64,000 bases of DNA from Acanthosoma haemorrhoidale (Eukaryota; Arthropoda; Insecta; Hemiptera; Acanthosomatidae): positions 125,197,910 through 125,261,909 of the forward strand of contig OV884011.1 of the NCBI GenBank assembly GCA_930367205.1. Reading direction: 5' to 3'. How positions within the stretch are numbered: the stretch's first letter is position 1; every line of letters starts with the position of its first letter. Below the pieces are notes generated by a model. The model worked only from the letters and a program-made list of their open reading frames with translations, ran no database searches and had not been told where the DNA came from. The position numbers and the translations under genes were made by a program. Of this stretch, positions 12,841 through 24,112 are shown one piece after another.

Positions 12841-12889
12841 TTTGTTTTGTTTAGTTTTGTTTTGTTTAGTTTGTTTTGTTTTTGTTCCT
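12841..12889 (+). repeat. (TTTTG)n-like simple repeat
   Basis: Imperfect TTTTG/TTTAG units within the LINE 3' UTR. Confidence 0.8.
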
Positions 12890-13098
12890 AGTGTTTAGTG
12901 TTGGTGTCGGTGACAAATAGAAGGTGAGCCTCATCACCTAGTGTTGTATAAGAACAATGAACTATTAACGACAATAAAAATTTATTATATTTAGTCACTC
13001 CGCCAAATGCATGTAAATGCAGTAAGAGGAGAAATATGTAATCCAAATATTTTGTTATTTTTCTTTTGTACATTGTATTGTTTTGTTGAGGTTTTGAA

Positions 13099-13100
<2 letters not shown>

Positions 13101-13130
<30 letters not shown>
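13101..13130 (+). repeat. Poly(A) tail, 30 A
   Basis: Uninterrupted A run ending a LINE copy; the next base starts a second LINE fragment. Confidence 0.95.
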
Positions 13131-13132
<2 letters not shown>

Positions 13133-14107
13133 TGCTGGGACCCCTACTCTTCAGCATCTACACCGCGCACATAGTAGGAGCATCATACTCCAATTGTGAG
13201 GTAGCGGAATATGCGGACGATAAAGGGGTATACAGCACCAACCTCAACCCAGCGAAAGCTCTAAAGGCTGCAGAGGGCCCCAGTCAGTTAATCACCAACA
13301 GACTACGAGCTGTCCACATTCAGCAAAAACTCAAGGGATCGTCTTCTCCTTCCAGCATGGAAAACGAAAGCGTCCGCCCAGCCTCACCATAGACGGGACT
13401 GAATGTAAACTTTCAAACAGCATATGCTACCTAGGCATCAACCTAGGCAGACACATGAAGTTTGGCACACCCCTGCAGAAGAAGTTGAAAAGAGTACGTA
13501 GGACTTACTACTCTCTCCAGCATCTCATCACGAGCCCAACTATATCCCTCCGGCTGAAACTGTTAATATATAAGATCGTCCTGAGGCCAGCTCTACTGTT
13601 TGGGACACCACTCTTCCGATTCCTACACACCAGCACAATAACTCGACTCCAGAGCTTCCAGAACAACATCCTGCGCACGGCAGTATGGCATACCCCTTTT
13701 TGTGATATGAAGGCTCCCGACATCCACGAAAAGTTCGAGGTCCCCACCATCACTAAAGCCATCCAAAGAAGACACATCAAGTTCTTTAACTCAATGAAAC
13801 ATAGCCAAAACCCTCTATTCCGAGACATGACACCCCCACCGCTACCGGCAAGATGGCAACTTTCAAGATCTAGTAAAGCAGACCAAATGGTGGACATCAC
13901 GATCACCAACAACAAGCCTGTAACGGGCACCCAATCACTACTATCCAATTAAATAAAACTGCATTACATGCCTAAAGAGACGCCACCTTCAAGCAGGTAC
14001 TCCTGGTACAAGGATCCACTCAACCCAAATATTTTTCCCTCATCCTTAATCTTATAATTAGAGAGCTAAGGAGGAAAAAAACGCAAAAAAACAAAACGAA
14101 AAAATTT
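13131..14107 (+). pseudogene. Jockey-like LINE, RT motif C to C-terminus
   Basis: Begins abruptly at the RT segment VLGPLLFSIYTAHI. It continues with the active-site region EYADDKGVYSTN (13209-13244) and, after a frameshift near 13390, CYLGINLGRHMKF, LITSPTISLRLKLLIYKIVL, RPALLFGTPLFRFL, and IKFFNSMKHSQNPLFRDM to a stop at 13950. An A-rich 3' UTR runs to about 14107. The 5' truncation point abuts the poly(A) of the preceding copy. It is related to family B but clearly diverged from it. Confidence 0.8.
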
Positions 14108-14149
14108 TTCCCTGACTCTCGGAACCCGGCAGCTGAAGTGAACACTGCT

Positions 14150-14590
14150 CTCTCTCCCTCTGCACTGGCGCTTGCTGCTGTACTCGCACCATGGATTTCT
14201 TATTCAACTACCTCTGCATCTCTCTTTCCTAAACAGTAAACGACGGTCTACTGGGGCCCTACAAACTTTACCTAGTAGCGTCTCCCCAGTGATCCAGTCT
14301 GTCTCTCTCCAGTTCACACTCGTCTTTGGGATCCGGATGGTTTTCACCTACCCTTAGATACCGAGTGTGAATTCGTGGTCATTTCAAGACCATATAAACC
14401 ACCTATAATACCTACCCTGTTCCTCTTCTCCTGAACATAGTGCACTGTCGGGGCCCATACCTATCAGATATGGAGTCAGATAGTTCAGTAGTAAGACCCG
14501 TCATGAAGCCATTGTCCAGGTCATAGCCTATTCAGCCCTCACTTCGTCACTAGGCCTAGGGTAACTAAGCCCCCCTCGTGACGACCCGAA
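14150..14590 (-). mobile_element. Partial LTR-T family copy, minus strand
   Basis: Inverse of the family from CGTGACGACCCGA (14578-14590, the 5' terminus) through CCTGAACATAGTGCACTGTC and GGGATCCGGATGG to AAGAAATCCATGG. Missing the 3' part of the LTR. Confidence 0.7.
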
Positions 14591-14787
14591 AAATCCCTTT
14601 GGTGTTTTTTTAGAAACTCTTTGGACTTTTATTATCTTACCGCTAATGAATAATTAATGAAGTTCCTAATGTGACAAATTTACTGAAATACATGCATCAT
14701 ATCTACCTATTTATTAAACTTAAACTTTTAAAATTTTGTTTTGGACTCAATACTTTTATATTATCCAACTTGTGATTGGGTGGATGT

Positions 14788-15348
14788 TCAGTACATAGGT
14801 TCCTGCTCAACCAGCAGATTGGGCTTGACGCTGCCAGTATAACCATTGTGGGCGATGGTTCTCAACCACTTTCTGTAGGCGATAGGCAAGCAAGATTCCT
14901 CTGCTCCGTCCAGCATTTCTTCCATGTAAATCTTGGAAGGGCGGAAGATCATCTTGGGCAAGCCCTTGTATAGCTCCGGGGTTTGAGGTTCCGGGACCAG
15001 CCTGTAGGTGTGTGCCTTGAAAGTACCTCCTTTCGCTTTGAGAGCACTAATGTCCACTTCAACAGGTTCATAGACTTTGGATGCTACTCCCTGCAGGCTG
15101 TCCAGCTTGGGCTTCAGGCAGTCATCCATCTCCCAGAGTGCACCCCAGACGACACACTTGGGGTCCTTCACTTTGACTATGCTCGGCAAGCATCCTTCCC
15201 AAACTTTGTTGTACGACCCGAACAACAGGGTGTGCCCTTCCAGTTTTCCGAGTCCTTTCCTCACCAAGCTTTTGTCCACGCAACACTCCATCCTGCTGCT
15301 AAGCATGTTTACGCAATAGGCAAAGTAAAGGATCTTCCTTCTGGACAT
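14788..15348 (-). CDS. Gamma-glutamylcyclotransferase-like protein, catalytic Glu replaced
   Basis: An uninterrupted 186-codon frame with a good start context (CACAAGATGTCC) and a TGA at 14788-14790. The product has the GGCT/AIG2-like fold signatures: FAYCVNML where the family has FAYGSNML, LLFGSYNKVWEG, VWGALWEMDD, LDSLQGVASKVYEPVEV, a PxxP-rich linker, SKIYMEEMLDGAEESCLP, and AHNGYTG. Length and layout match insect GGCT proteins, cytosolic enzymes releasing 5-oxoproline from gamma-glutamyl dipeptides in glutathione turnover. The catalytic Glu of the EGV motif is Gln (LQGV) and the GS of the substrate loop is CV, so this copy is probably inactive or altered. No introns or poly(A) tail are evident; an AATAAA lies about 75 nt past the stop. 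It could be a retrocopy, a single-exon paralogue or one exon of a larger gene. Confidence 0.75.
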   Translation of the reverse strand: MSRRKILYFAYCVNMLSSRMECCVDKSLVRKGLGKLEGHTLLFGSYNKVWEGCLPSIVKVKDPKCVVWGALWEMDDCLKPKLDSLQGVASKVYEPVEVDISALKAKGGTFKAHTYRLVPEPQTPELYKGLPKMIFRPSKIYMEEMLDGAEESCLPIAYRKWLRTIAHNGYTGSVKPNLLVEQEPMY

Positions 15349-15559
15349 CTTGTGATTCGAGTTTATAGATTCCTAAGTAATGTGATTTTGTATGTGTCCT
15401 GTAAAATCATTAGCCAGGAAAGAGAGAAATTAGGGTTTTGCAATTCATGATTTTTTTTCAATTCATTTTGAATAGATGTGATATTAAAAACATCTGTTTT
15501 GTTTGGAATATAGATATCATAATTTATGTTAACTTTGGAGGCCAAATAAAATGACCACA

Positions 15560-17440
15560 AATATTAGCGAAATGTTCTCAATTTCTATCCCGAATGGGAA
15601 GAAACATACGTTATTTAATGGTCAATTTTAGTCAATCTCCTTCGTCAGAACTGTAAAAGATTAGAAAGGGAGCACTTAAGCCAAATATGATAAAGCAACA
15701 TATTATGACATAATGCTGTCATAGCTCCCACTTCTAAATAGTAGTTAATAATAGAAAGGATAGGTTGTTTATATATAATGTTTTGTACGTATATATAAAA
15801 ACATACCGATTTAAATTATTTTATATTTAATTATGAAAAATTAATTAATTATTTCTTTTACATAAAAATAACTTGTTTCTCTTTTAAATACCTTTATTAG
15901 AATTACATCTTCCATCTATTGATACCACATGCAGGATAATTCAAATATATTCAATTTTTTTTTTTAATATATAAATGATAGGCAGTAAATTGACATAAAA
16001 GAAAGCAAAAAAAAAACAATAAGGTAAAAGAAGTAATTAGTAATTTAAAAAAATAATAATAAAGGCATAGCTGCATTACACGTTACGAATTAGTTAATTG
16101 TAGTATATGAAAGGAAGAGTTCCGGGAAAGGAAGAGGCACCACGAATCACCTCGAGATGTGACGAGTCTTAACGTTCCCACGGCGCTTGGTAAGTAAGAC
16201 AAACTTCAGACAAGGCGTTGTGGGAACAAGACTAGTTCTGGTGACAGCGTGGTCATGAACTTGGCGCCATTGGTGTCATTCACCAGGGGGCTTCATGCAT
16301 AAGCCTCACCTGAGCTGTCTTAAATTACTATCCAAAATAAGTAATAGCTGGACCATTGAATATATTATACTGGGTTAATTTAGAGCCCTTGTGAAGCCAT
16401 GTAATAGCTCTGAACTTTCTAGGGATGGTATAAATTATATTTTTCAATTCAAATTATATTAAACTTTGGGATTGAGAGATTATTAGTTCTACATCTCCTA
16501 CTGTGCTCTGAATAGTCCTCAGTTGTATAGCGTAATTTTTAAGCAGTCTGAGTAGTTTTCTGAGTAGATTTTTCTGGGATACAAAATAAACCATAATGTT
16601 CCGTTACCGATCCTCTTTCAATTCAATTATTTTTTAAAACCAGCTAAGGGCGTACTTCAGTATTGGTTAGTTGATGGGAAGCAGCCCGGAGTGGTTTCAG
16701 TTAAAGTAAATGGTCTTTATAAACGCTCTGGTGAAATTTTATAAAAGCAGGGAAGGAAGTATATCCTTGGAAGATGAATTATCACAAAAGGAAATGAAGA
16801 AACAAAAATAAAACATGCCTATACATAGAAATAAAACAACTTCGACCTCTAATGCCGTAATTTGATGCCGTCACACACCTTCTTCGCCTCCTGCTCTATA
16901 TCTTACTAAAATTGATTTAAAGCATTTATATTCATTCTCGCTTCGGGGATTTGAACTGGAACCGCCATAACTGGAGCTACCACCTTGGCAAAAAGAACCT
17001 TCAATAATTAAAACTATAGAAATATTTAATTTGTTTATAATATAATTATGCTTTGGATGTCAGTTTTAATGGAGGCTCGATGAGGAGATACTCTCCAGTT
17101 TTTAATAGTTATAAGTATCTTGCTGTTTCAGGTCATAATATCAATATTGTAATGGGAATATTTCCACTATTTGGATATCTCACTACTTGGATAAATTTAT
17201 AAATTAAATCAAATCAAAATAAATGAGACAAAGCAACAAAATAATAGTTAATAACTATACTTGTCTATTTAAGTTTTTTGAAATTGAAATATTATATAAA
17301 AATAAAAATTTAATTGTCAAGTCATTTCCTTCCTATACTTGATAGTCGTTTCATTTATTATGATATTTTAACTCCATTGTACCTAATATTATGCATTTTT
17401 AAGACATAATATCATCACAGATAAAAGAAAACATTCTATT
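15560..17440. other. AT-rich span
   Basis: Apart from the hairpin at 16172-16229, nothing recognisable. Confidence 0.5.
16172..16229. repeat. Hairpin-forming inverted repeat
   Basis: CGTTCCCACGGCGCTTG at 16173-16189 and CAAGGCGTTGTGGGAAC at 16211-16227 pair with two mismatches over a 21-base loop, in a locally GC-rich patch (16110-16310). Confidence 0.5.
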
Positions 17441-17443
17441 CTG

Positions 17444-18139
17444 TATATTACTGTGAAAGGCCGAAATTAGGGATTTTCGACACATCCCAAATAGGTGAAA
17501 GACCGAATATTTGGTTATATTATTTTACATTCAAACCATCGCCGGTATATGTCAACAAGCACAGATAAGCTCCGGTAAGGGTCGAAACAACGAGAAGAGA
17601 CACGAACAACAAAGAGAAACGACAAAAACGCTGATCCCCTGTCTCTAATGGTCACGTTGCAACTAATTCGAGAAGCAGAGGGCAAGAAAATACACGCTGT
17701 AAATGCAAAAAGAAATATTCCACGACTAAATACAGTCGTAAAATCATAAAAAGTGTCATAATAATTTAAGTTGCAATAAATAAAATTGTATAGAGTTAAT
17801 AACATAATTTTTGTGTAAGCTTATTATTAGTATCACTTTCTTTTCTGATTTATAATGTACTGTGCGTTTTAGATTCAATAGATTATTCCCATGTGATGCT
17901 ACTTAAACTTTTTCTATTTTGACATACACCATAAGAAGTTGCATTTTCGTCACAATATAATAAAAATATTTGTATTCGATATTCACTTATGTGCATGTTG
18001 AATGCCGATTATTGCCGGTGTGAGTAAGAAATAATGATACTTAGCTAATATTTCGTACGTACACCAAGCGACTGTGTGAATATCGACATTCACCGGAGAA
18101 TATTGACATTGCCTAATTTATGTCTTTCACAGTAACATA
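17444..18139. mobile_element. Non-autonomous DNA element with terminal inverted repeats
   Basis: The left end TATATTACTGTGAAAGGC is mirrored at the right end (inverse TATGTTACTGTGAAAGAC), and both are followed inwards by AAATTAGG. The TIRs are roughly 28 bp with a few mismatches, about 690 bp apart. The interior has no recognisable transposase; a 96-codon minus-strand frame (17515-17805) is not a known family. Length and structure suggest a MITE-like element; target duplication is unclear (TA possible). Confidence 0.6.
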
Positions 18140-18731
18140 TACATTTGTTTCCGTACGGCCGATTCAAAAGGCAGCTGCGGCCATCCGATTTTAAGCAGCC
18201 CAATATAATCATGATTATAGCGTAGATGTATGACTAGCAAGGCTCCGAGTGTGAGGTATCCGTCTCCTCTTGTTTACACAAAAGGACCACTGACAAAAAG
18301 ATAAACCAACGAACCAACTTGACCTGTAACTATCGTGGACAGAGGGACGACAGTCTTGTCTTGGCAGATCTGCAGGAATATGACCGTGTGGCTCCAGGAA
18401 CGTTTCCCAATGCAATAGATCTCTATTGCAATGCTTCGGTGGTCTTTCTCAGTTCCACCAGCTGCCCTCAGCTTAACATTTATAATTCATAATAATATAA
18501 ATTTGTTAAATCTTAATCTATATTAATTAATTGACCTATATATTCATCAACAGGCCGAGGTATTCTGTATATTTTAGATAAGACTTAGCTAATAAAGTAC
18601 ATGCAACGATGTGCAACAAATAAAACCTTGTCATTTTTTTTTAATGTTCAGCTGTTTATTTAAAAGCAGGATTGAGCGATCAGATTTCCTTTTCGTGTAT
18701 TCTCCATTCCGTGCAAGAATGTAAATAAGTA
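18140..18731. other. Span between TIR element and solo LTR
   Basis: 18180-18475 has coding-like composition, but its frames match no family I know. A near-perfect palindrome TGCAATAGATCTCTATTGCA sits at 18411-18430. Confidence 0.35.
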
Positions 18732-19611
18732 TGTCGGGTCGTCACGAGGCCTGGTTACCCCAGCCCTGGTGATAAGTGAGGGTTGTTTGAGTATATAACC
18801 TGGACAATCGTTTCATGACGGCTTTACTATCTGACTCCATTTTTTGATAGGTATGTGCCCCGACAGTGCACTATGTTCAGGAGAAGAGGTACAGGGTAGG
18901 TATATAGGTAGTTTATGTGGTCTTGGAATGACCACGAATTCACGCTCGGTATCTGAGGGTAGGCGAAAACCGTCCGGATCCCAAAGACGAGTGTGAACCG
19001 GAGAGAGGCAGACTGGATTGCCACATTAGGGCTGCTAGGAAAATTTGCAGGGCCACGGCAACCGTCGTCCGCGAGGGAGAGGTCTCTCCCAAGGAGGTGC
19101 TAGTTTTAGCGAGACGAAGGCAGAGATTCCCACTAGGAAGGTGTGGGGACTGACGACGCCGGACTAAAACATAGCGAGGTTAGGAGAGAAGAGATGTAGA
19201 GGTTTTTCATAAAGAAGCAGTCAGGTTTTCAGAGTTCAAGCGGGGTAGCCACGCCAGTGAGTAGTTGCCAGGAGAGAATGATTTACAGGGGCTAGACCCT
19301 CGGTTTAAGTACCCAGCTAGCCCTGCCCTTGGCCAATCATCATTGAGATTGGTGTAACCAATGATGTGTGGTTTCTTTGTTCTCTGGCAGAGGCTGGGCG
19401 CAGGCTGTTTGGGCCGAGGGTCTAGGGCCTCATCTGGCGTACCTGGCTACAGCTGTTGTCCCAGTTCATATAACTTATTAACACCCCGCATTTTTTATTG
19501 CTTAACACATTTACAATGATTTATATTTAGTTCATGTTATTTACATTTGTTTACAATATATATACAATAGAGTATAGGGTGATTTATCTTATGTAGTTAG
19601 CGGTCGCTACA
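18732..19611 (+). mobile_element. Solo LTR, 880 bp, best-preserved copy of the family
   Basis: Begins TGTCGGGTCGTC and ends GCGGTCGCTACA. The 5' flank is AAGTA; the 3' flank reads AGTA directly after the terminal ACA, fitting a 5-bp duplication with one A lost. The LTR carries a TATA-like word (GTATATAACC) about 60 bp in and a second TTTAAGTACC near 19294. No primer-binding site or pol sequence follows directly, although a Gypsy-like pol scrap lies 70 bp downstream on the other strand. Confidence 0.85.
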
Positions 19612-19679
19612 AGTATGTTTTAATTGATTGAAAATCAAATAAAAAAAATTAATTCTCATAGCGTTTAGAAGGTTTTTCT

Positions 19680-19835
19680 GGTGATGAAATGTATATTTAA
19701 CTTCGAGTTGGGGTTCTGGACGAACTAGCCTGTGACGCTTTTTGGTTTCCTCGAAGGCTTCAATAGCTTCTTAGGTCCAAGCTAAAGGAGACCTGTCATT
19801 TTTATTGTTGTTATCCAGCTGGTTGGTAAGTAATT
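19680..19835 (-). pseudogene. Gypsy-like pol scrap (RT-RNase H connection)
   Basis: The minus strand reads LTNQLDNNNKNDRSPLAWT, stop, EAIEAFEETKKRHRLVRPEP, matching the Gypsy consensus in which a KNDRPLxW(T) motif precedes EAxxAFEELK and a hydrophobic HP motif before RNase H. The in-frame stop and short length mark it as a relic. It may or may not belong to the neighbouring LTR family. Confidence 0.45.
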
Positions 19836-20382
19836 GCTAGATCGGATTCCTGAGATAAACCTAGATCATGATTTTCTTTAGTCTTTGAGTAATAAATCTT
19901 ATTTGATCAATTGCTAGGACCCCACTCTCCTTAAAATATTTATTATCCATAATTATAATATTGCCAATCTGTAGACAATTTTAAATATAAGAAAATAAAA
20001 TAATATGTTTCCACGAATGGCTTTCTTTCATGGTCCGCGCAGATAATAAACATTATTCATGAGTATGAATCAAGTTCATTTTGTAATCTATCAGATGAAT
20101 GATGTGAATACAAATAAGATCTTTTACATACACAAACGTTTAAGACTTACATGTTTTCATAAAGGATGTAAATTTCCATCCTACGTCCCACTGATCCACA
20201 TAAAAGTGATGCAGTTCGCAAATATCACTTATTTGGTTTTAATTCTGATTCCTTTAAAACAACATTTATGCAAAATACTGGATATAAAAAGTGTAATAAC
20301 AAACATATAAGGAGAAATACACTTCTATTGATGGTTTTTTTTGCCAATAACAAGTGTTGCCTCCTCTAGCTCTATCAGTCAA

Positions 20383-20645
20383 AACTTTATAAAAGTTTTA
20401 TTGTCTTTCCACAACTTATAACTTCTTCTTTAATGTAATAGCTTTTTCGACAGCTCTAAACTGTCACCTTAAATAAAAAATTAAATGTTAAAAACTTATA
20501 CCTGCTCATATAGAGCCAAACTAATTATTATTATTATACGTTACAATGGTTACATATATGTAGCAAATAATTAAAATTCAAAAATTAAATACATTAAAGA
20601 AAACGTTATAAGTTGTGGAAGACAATAAACTGTTTTATAATTATA
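20383..20645. repeat. Inverted repeat, about 45-60 bp arms
   Basis: TTATTGTCTTTCCACAACTT and following ATAACTTCTTCTTTAATG (20398-20437) are mirrored at 20590-20630 (inverse TTATTGTCTTCCACAACTTA, then TAACGTTTTCTTTAATG). The spacer is about 150 bp, AT-rich and without an open frame. Probably a small fold-back element. Confidence 0.65.
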
Positions 20646-23572
20646 CCACAATCCGGTAGTAATTTTATTAGTCAATACTTTATTGAAATTTTCAATCATA
20701 AAATATAGGCATTATGTAAGAGTGACAGCAATAATGTTTTTATTTTTATAACTTCTATTAATATACTATTAAAATATCTTATTTCATTCATTTACTCTCT
20801 CACTATTTATCTTCAACGTAAAGTATAATATCCTCACCGGCACCGTCGAGTGTGAGAAGCTGCAATTAAATACTCCGTTTCAATGTGCCAGCAAAAAAGA
20901 TTCGCATAGTAGTTTTATTGAGTTCGTGTATTGAAGTCAAACTATTTGTTTGGATACCCTACTCTATACAATTTATTTATTTATTTTTTAATACTCATCA
21001 ATTAATAAATTATTATTATTATTACGAGACTGGTTTTACATGATTGGTTATGAGAATGGTTATGATGGACTGGTATCGGTTATGAGAAGCGTTTTAAATT
21101 AAACTATGATGGGTCTAAAAAGAAAAACACTGATTGCAAACAATACTTCAGTGACAGTTTTAAGGATTTCTTGTAACTATAGTTTAAAAAAATAAGTTAT
21201 CATATTATAAGAGTTATTAAATAATCCTTTTTCCGGACGATAATGCACGAGCTATAAGCGGCAATGGGTTCATGAGATTTTTGCTAACTTGGGAACTTGG
21301 CATTTGCCACTTTCTCAAGAAATCGGACCCCCAACAACTGTGCCGAATCCAGCCACGGCTTTGGGATTTGATTCCCTTTGAAATAACTTAATTGATTGCA
21401 CCCTCAAAAGAGTAGTAATAAGTAACATATATTATTTTATTAATACTGATTAAGTTAATACTGGATTTGGATACACAGATTAATACTGGAATTGATTTTT
21501 TTTTTTAGTTTAGACCAAATAGACTTACGATGACATTATTAACAAAATGTTTTCAAGCCTTAAAATAAAAAAGAATAAATATGGTGTATCGATAGGCATT
21601 GGCTGGAATCAACGGACATTTCAAGTGAATAAGATACAGAAGAATCTATCAAAATTAATTGTTCTGCAAAGTTTCAAACCTACGTTTCATCGGCTCTTTT
21701 CAACAACAATGGGATTGTTCAAAATCGGTTAAGCTTTCGCACATCTCGTTCCACAGCTTACTATCCTCCCCATATTCCAATCATACATTCACTTTTCTTC
21801 TTCGCTTGTAATAGATTAACTGAAGTATTTTAGAAATATACAGGTTCCACACATTGTCTGTTAACATGCAGGTTATGCACCTTTAGGGGTTGGTGAACTT
21901 ATACTTGAAGAGGGCTGCAATGAAAATAGACAAGATAAATCTTGATAAATGTCGCAAGATGTTGTAAAATGTCGGCATTGAGTTCGAAGATAACATTTTG
22001 TTTTTATCATTCTGTTTCTAAATATATATAACGTTAGTATTAAAAAATATGAGCTATAAAAAATGTTGCATAACACCATTGATATCGCAATGGTAATAAT
22101 ACAACAACGAAGAGTTATCTATTCCTTATCTTGCGTCCGATGAAGTCATCTGTTAATTGTGACAATACAAAGAAAGATCCAAGGCGCCAGTAAAGTGCAC
22201 TGTTGGTACCTCCTTATCAGCGGCAATTTACAAGTGCTCATGTGTAATCGCAGAGAATAAGTTTGCAGATCCACGGGTGAACATCATTAAGTATGTAGGT
22301 ACGTATATAGGTACGTGTTCCGTTCGATCAGTTAGCGAACGAGCAGAGCGCGTGTGGAGAACCGCGAAACGCTGAACCCTTGGAACTGCTCGTTCAAGAC
22401 CGTCATTCTCCAGTACTAACCCACTGAGAGAATATTTTAACCTCTAAGGGTTATCAAACATTTTTAAATCACGTTTACTTAATTTATTCTCACGACTTGG
22501 CGTATATGAGAAACAGGCTTGGGAAACATTACTAAATTTCAAGTCAAATATGATGTATCACACAATTAAAAGTTTCGTTATGTAACTTTATTCACAACTC
22601 ATACTGCATATTATTAATCAGGACTTCGAGATATTTAAATTAATTCTATTAAACCCATTACATGACACCTGAGGAAGAAGTAGGGGTGGCCGAAAGTAGA
22701 CCAAAAAATTGGTAGGTGAAACTGAGGTGCTAGCTGTAGTAGCTAACAATCTACCTTCATTTAATTTTTCTTAGCCGGGCTGTTCTTTAAATTGATAGCC
22801 TACTCCAGAGACCTCACACTCACATAAAGAGTTTTACAGAGAAGTAAAACATTTAAAAGGCAAGCAAAACCACAAAATTAATCTTCAAATTAAATCTGCA
22901 AAACCTTTAACATTCTTACATGTAATGTAATTAATGTTGGTTTGGTTCTCAAAGGAGGTAATTAATCATTCGATAAATGATCTCCTGGACATAATGATGT
23001 ATGAACTTAAGAATAAGCTCGTTTTGATCAATAACAATGTCTGGCAACAAACTAGTACATATATTGTATTATTATTCGCTCTAGCGCTTTAAACAGCTCA
23101 CGCTGCAATTTCTCAGTCCTGATCATGCTTCTAATCAGTAGGCTGTAGCAGTTTTAACACCGAACTTAACCATGGCTCTTAAAGTGGCTGCTTAGCTGTT
23201 ATAAGCACTAGTGCGTACTATACCATTCTGTAGGCTGAAATTGTTATTGTATCACCTAAACATCTGAAGGATTTTTCGGAAAGCAAAATCATTTAAAACG
23301 CGTTGATGTCCTTTTCGCTGAGCCATACAAACTGCTACGTCCACTCCCCGCGGCAAATACATTTAAATACATAAAATAAAAATATATGCTTATTGATACA
23401 TAAATATCTCCATCTAGCTTATCCGCTGAAAACGCCACTTATGCTATGTTTAAACAAACAGATAATATATTTAATGAACTTTTTCTGGATCCCATTTATT
23501 TGTTAAAGAAATAATTTGTTATATCAAACTCCCATCGTAATCACTAGCAGTGTGCTGTACGTTGGACAGTAA
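20646..23572. other. AT-rich span
   Basis: No recognisable gene. Includes the nested inverted repeats at 22321-22396. Confidence 0.5.
22321..22396. repeat. Nested short inverted repeats
   Basis: GAACGAGCAG (22337-22346) and CTGCTCGTTC (22386-22395) are perfect inverses; just upstream CGTTCG and CGAACG (22321-22341) form a second stem. Locally GC-rich within AT-rich DNA. Role unknown. Confidence 0.4.
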
Positions 23573-23893
23573 GAATGTATAGTAAATGTAGCGGAGGAAT
23601 TGACTGTCGCTGAATTCGCTGCTGGACTGAGTTCTGAACCGGACTTGCTGGTTTCCCAGCTGTCAGACTCCATTGAAGAAGGTTACATCGGAAGGCATCA
23701 AGTGGAGAAGTTGATGAGGGCAGACAAGAATTTGAAAGATTGGGGTTGGAAGCAAGGGGTTACTCCCATCATCACCACCATGGATCTTACTCCACAGCTG
23801 CTTCTGTGTGAAATCTCCTGCAAGTGCAAGAAGCGTTGCAGCTGTCATAAAACTGGACTGAAGCGCTCCGCCCTTTACAAAGCTTGTGTATGA
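23573..23893 (+). pseudogene. WGW/Cys-rich repetitive protein C-terminal fragment
   Basis: An open stretch ending KNLKDWGWKQGVTPIITTMD, then LLCEISCKCKKRCSCHKTGL and a stop at 23893. It resembles the tail of a protein family common in arthropod genomes, in which a WGW block is followed by a C-x-C-x3-C..CxCRK-x-GL-x-C pattern like TSO1/CXC motifs. Several cysteines are lost (GLKRSAL where GLKCS is usual) and there is no start codon, so this looks like a decayed fragment. Function unknown; spread by a mobile element is inference. Confidence 0.45.
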
Positions 23894-24112
23894 ACGCTGC
23901 AGCACTCAAGCTTAAGGATTCAGACGATAAACAAAATTATCCCACCTCTGAACACTGGTCATCCCTTGGAGCATTGACAGTAGAGTGGCATCTCCTTCTT
24001 TTGAAACTATTCTCCAGCCAGGGGTATCAAAGTGGAATCATTTCATAGGGTTCTGTACACCTTCCATTTAATCCATATAGATTTTATTACGTTTTAATAC
24101 AAATTTAATAAT

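Larger units (their letters stand above)
12560..13130 (+). mobile_element. Jockey-like LINE 3' end with A30 tail, family B
   Basis: AACCCGGTGTTTAACACTAT and CCATCGATGGCAGGACGCTG (12739-12795) are the ORF2 end seen inversely at 35560-35640. The 3' UTR contains TTTTG repeats (12841-12886) and AGAAGGTGAGCCTCATCACC (12919), and ends in 30 A (13101-13130). Oriented opposite to the copy at 11641-12060, about 500 bp away. Confidence 0.75.

Noticed and set aside
13508..13948. 146-codon minus-strand frame
   Set aside because: Antisense shadow of the LINE ORF2 fragment on the plus strand.
14983..15450. 155-codon plus-strand frame
   Set aside because: Antisense shadow of the cyclotransferase-like frame.
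16930..16995. tRNA-like stretch on the minus strand (GTTCAAATCCCC)
   Set aside because: B-box-like word only; no convincing A box or cloverleaf.
17515..17805. 96-codon frame inside the TIR element as a transposase
   Set aside because: No DDE-like motifs and hydrophobic, AT-driven composition.
18411..18430. Palindrome TGCAATAGATCTCTATTGCA as an operator
   Set aside because: A lone 20-bp palindrome in a large animal genome is expected by chance often enough.
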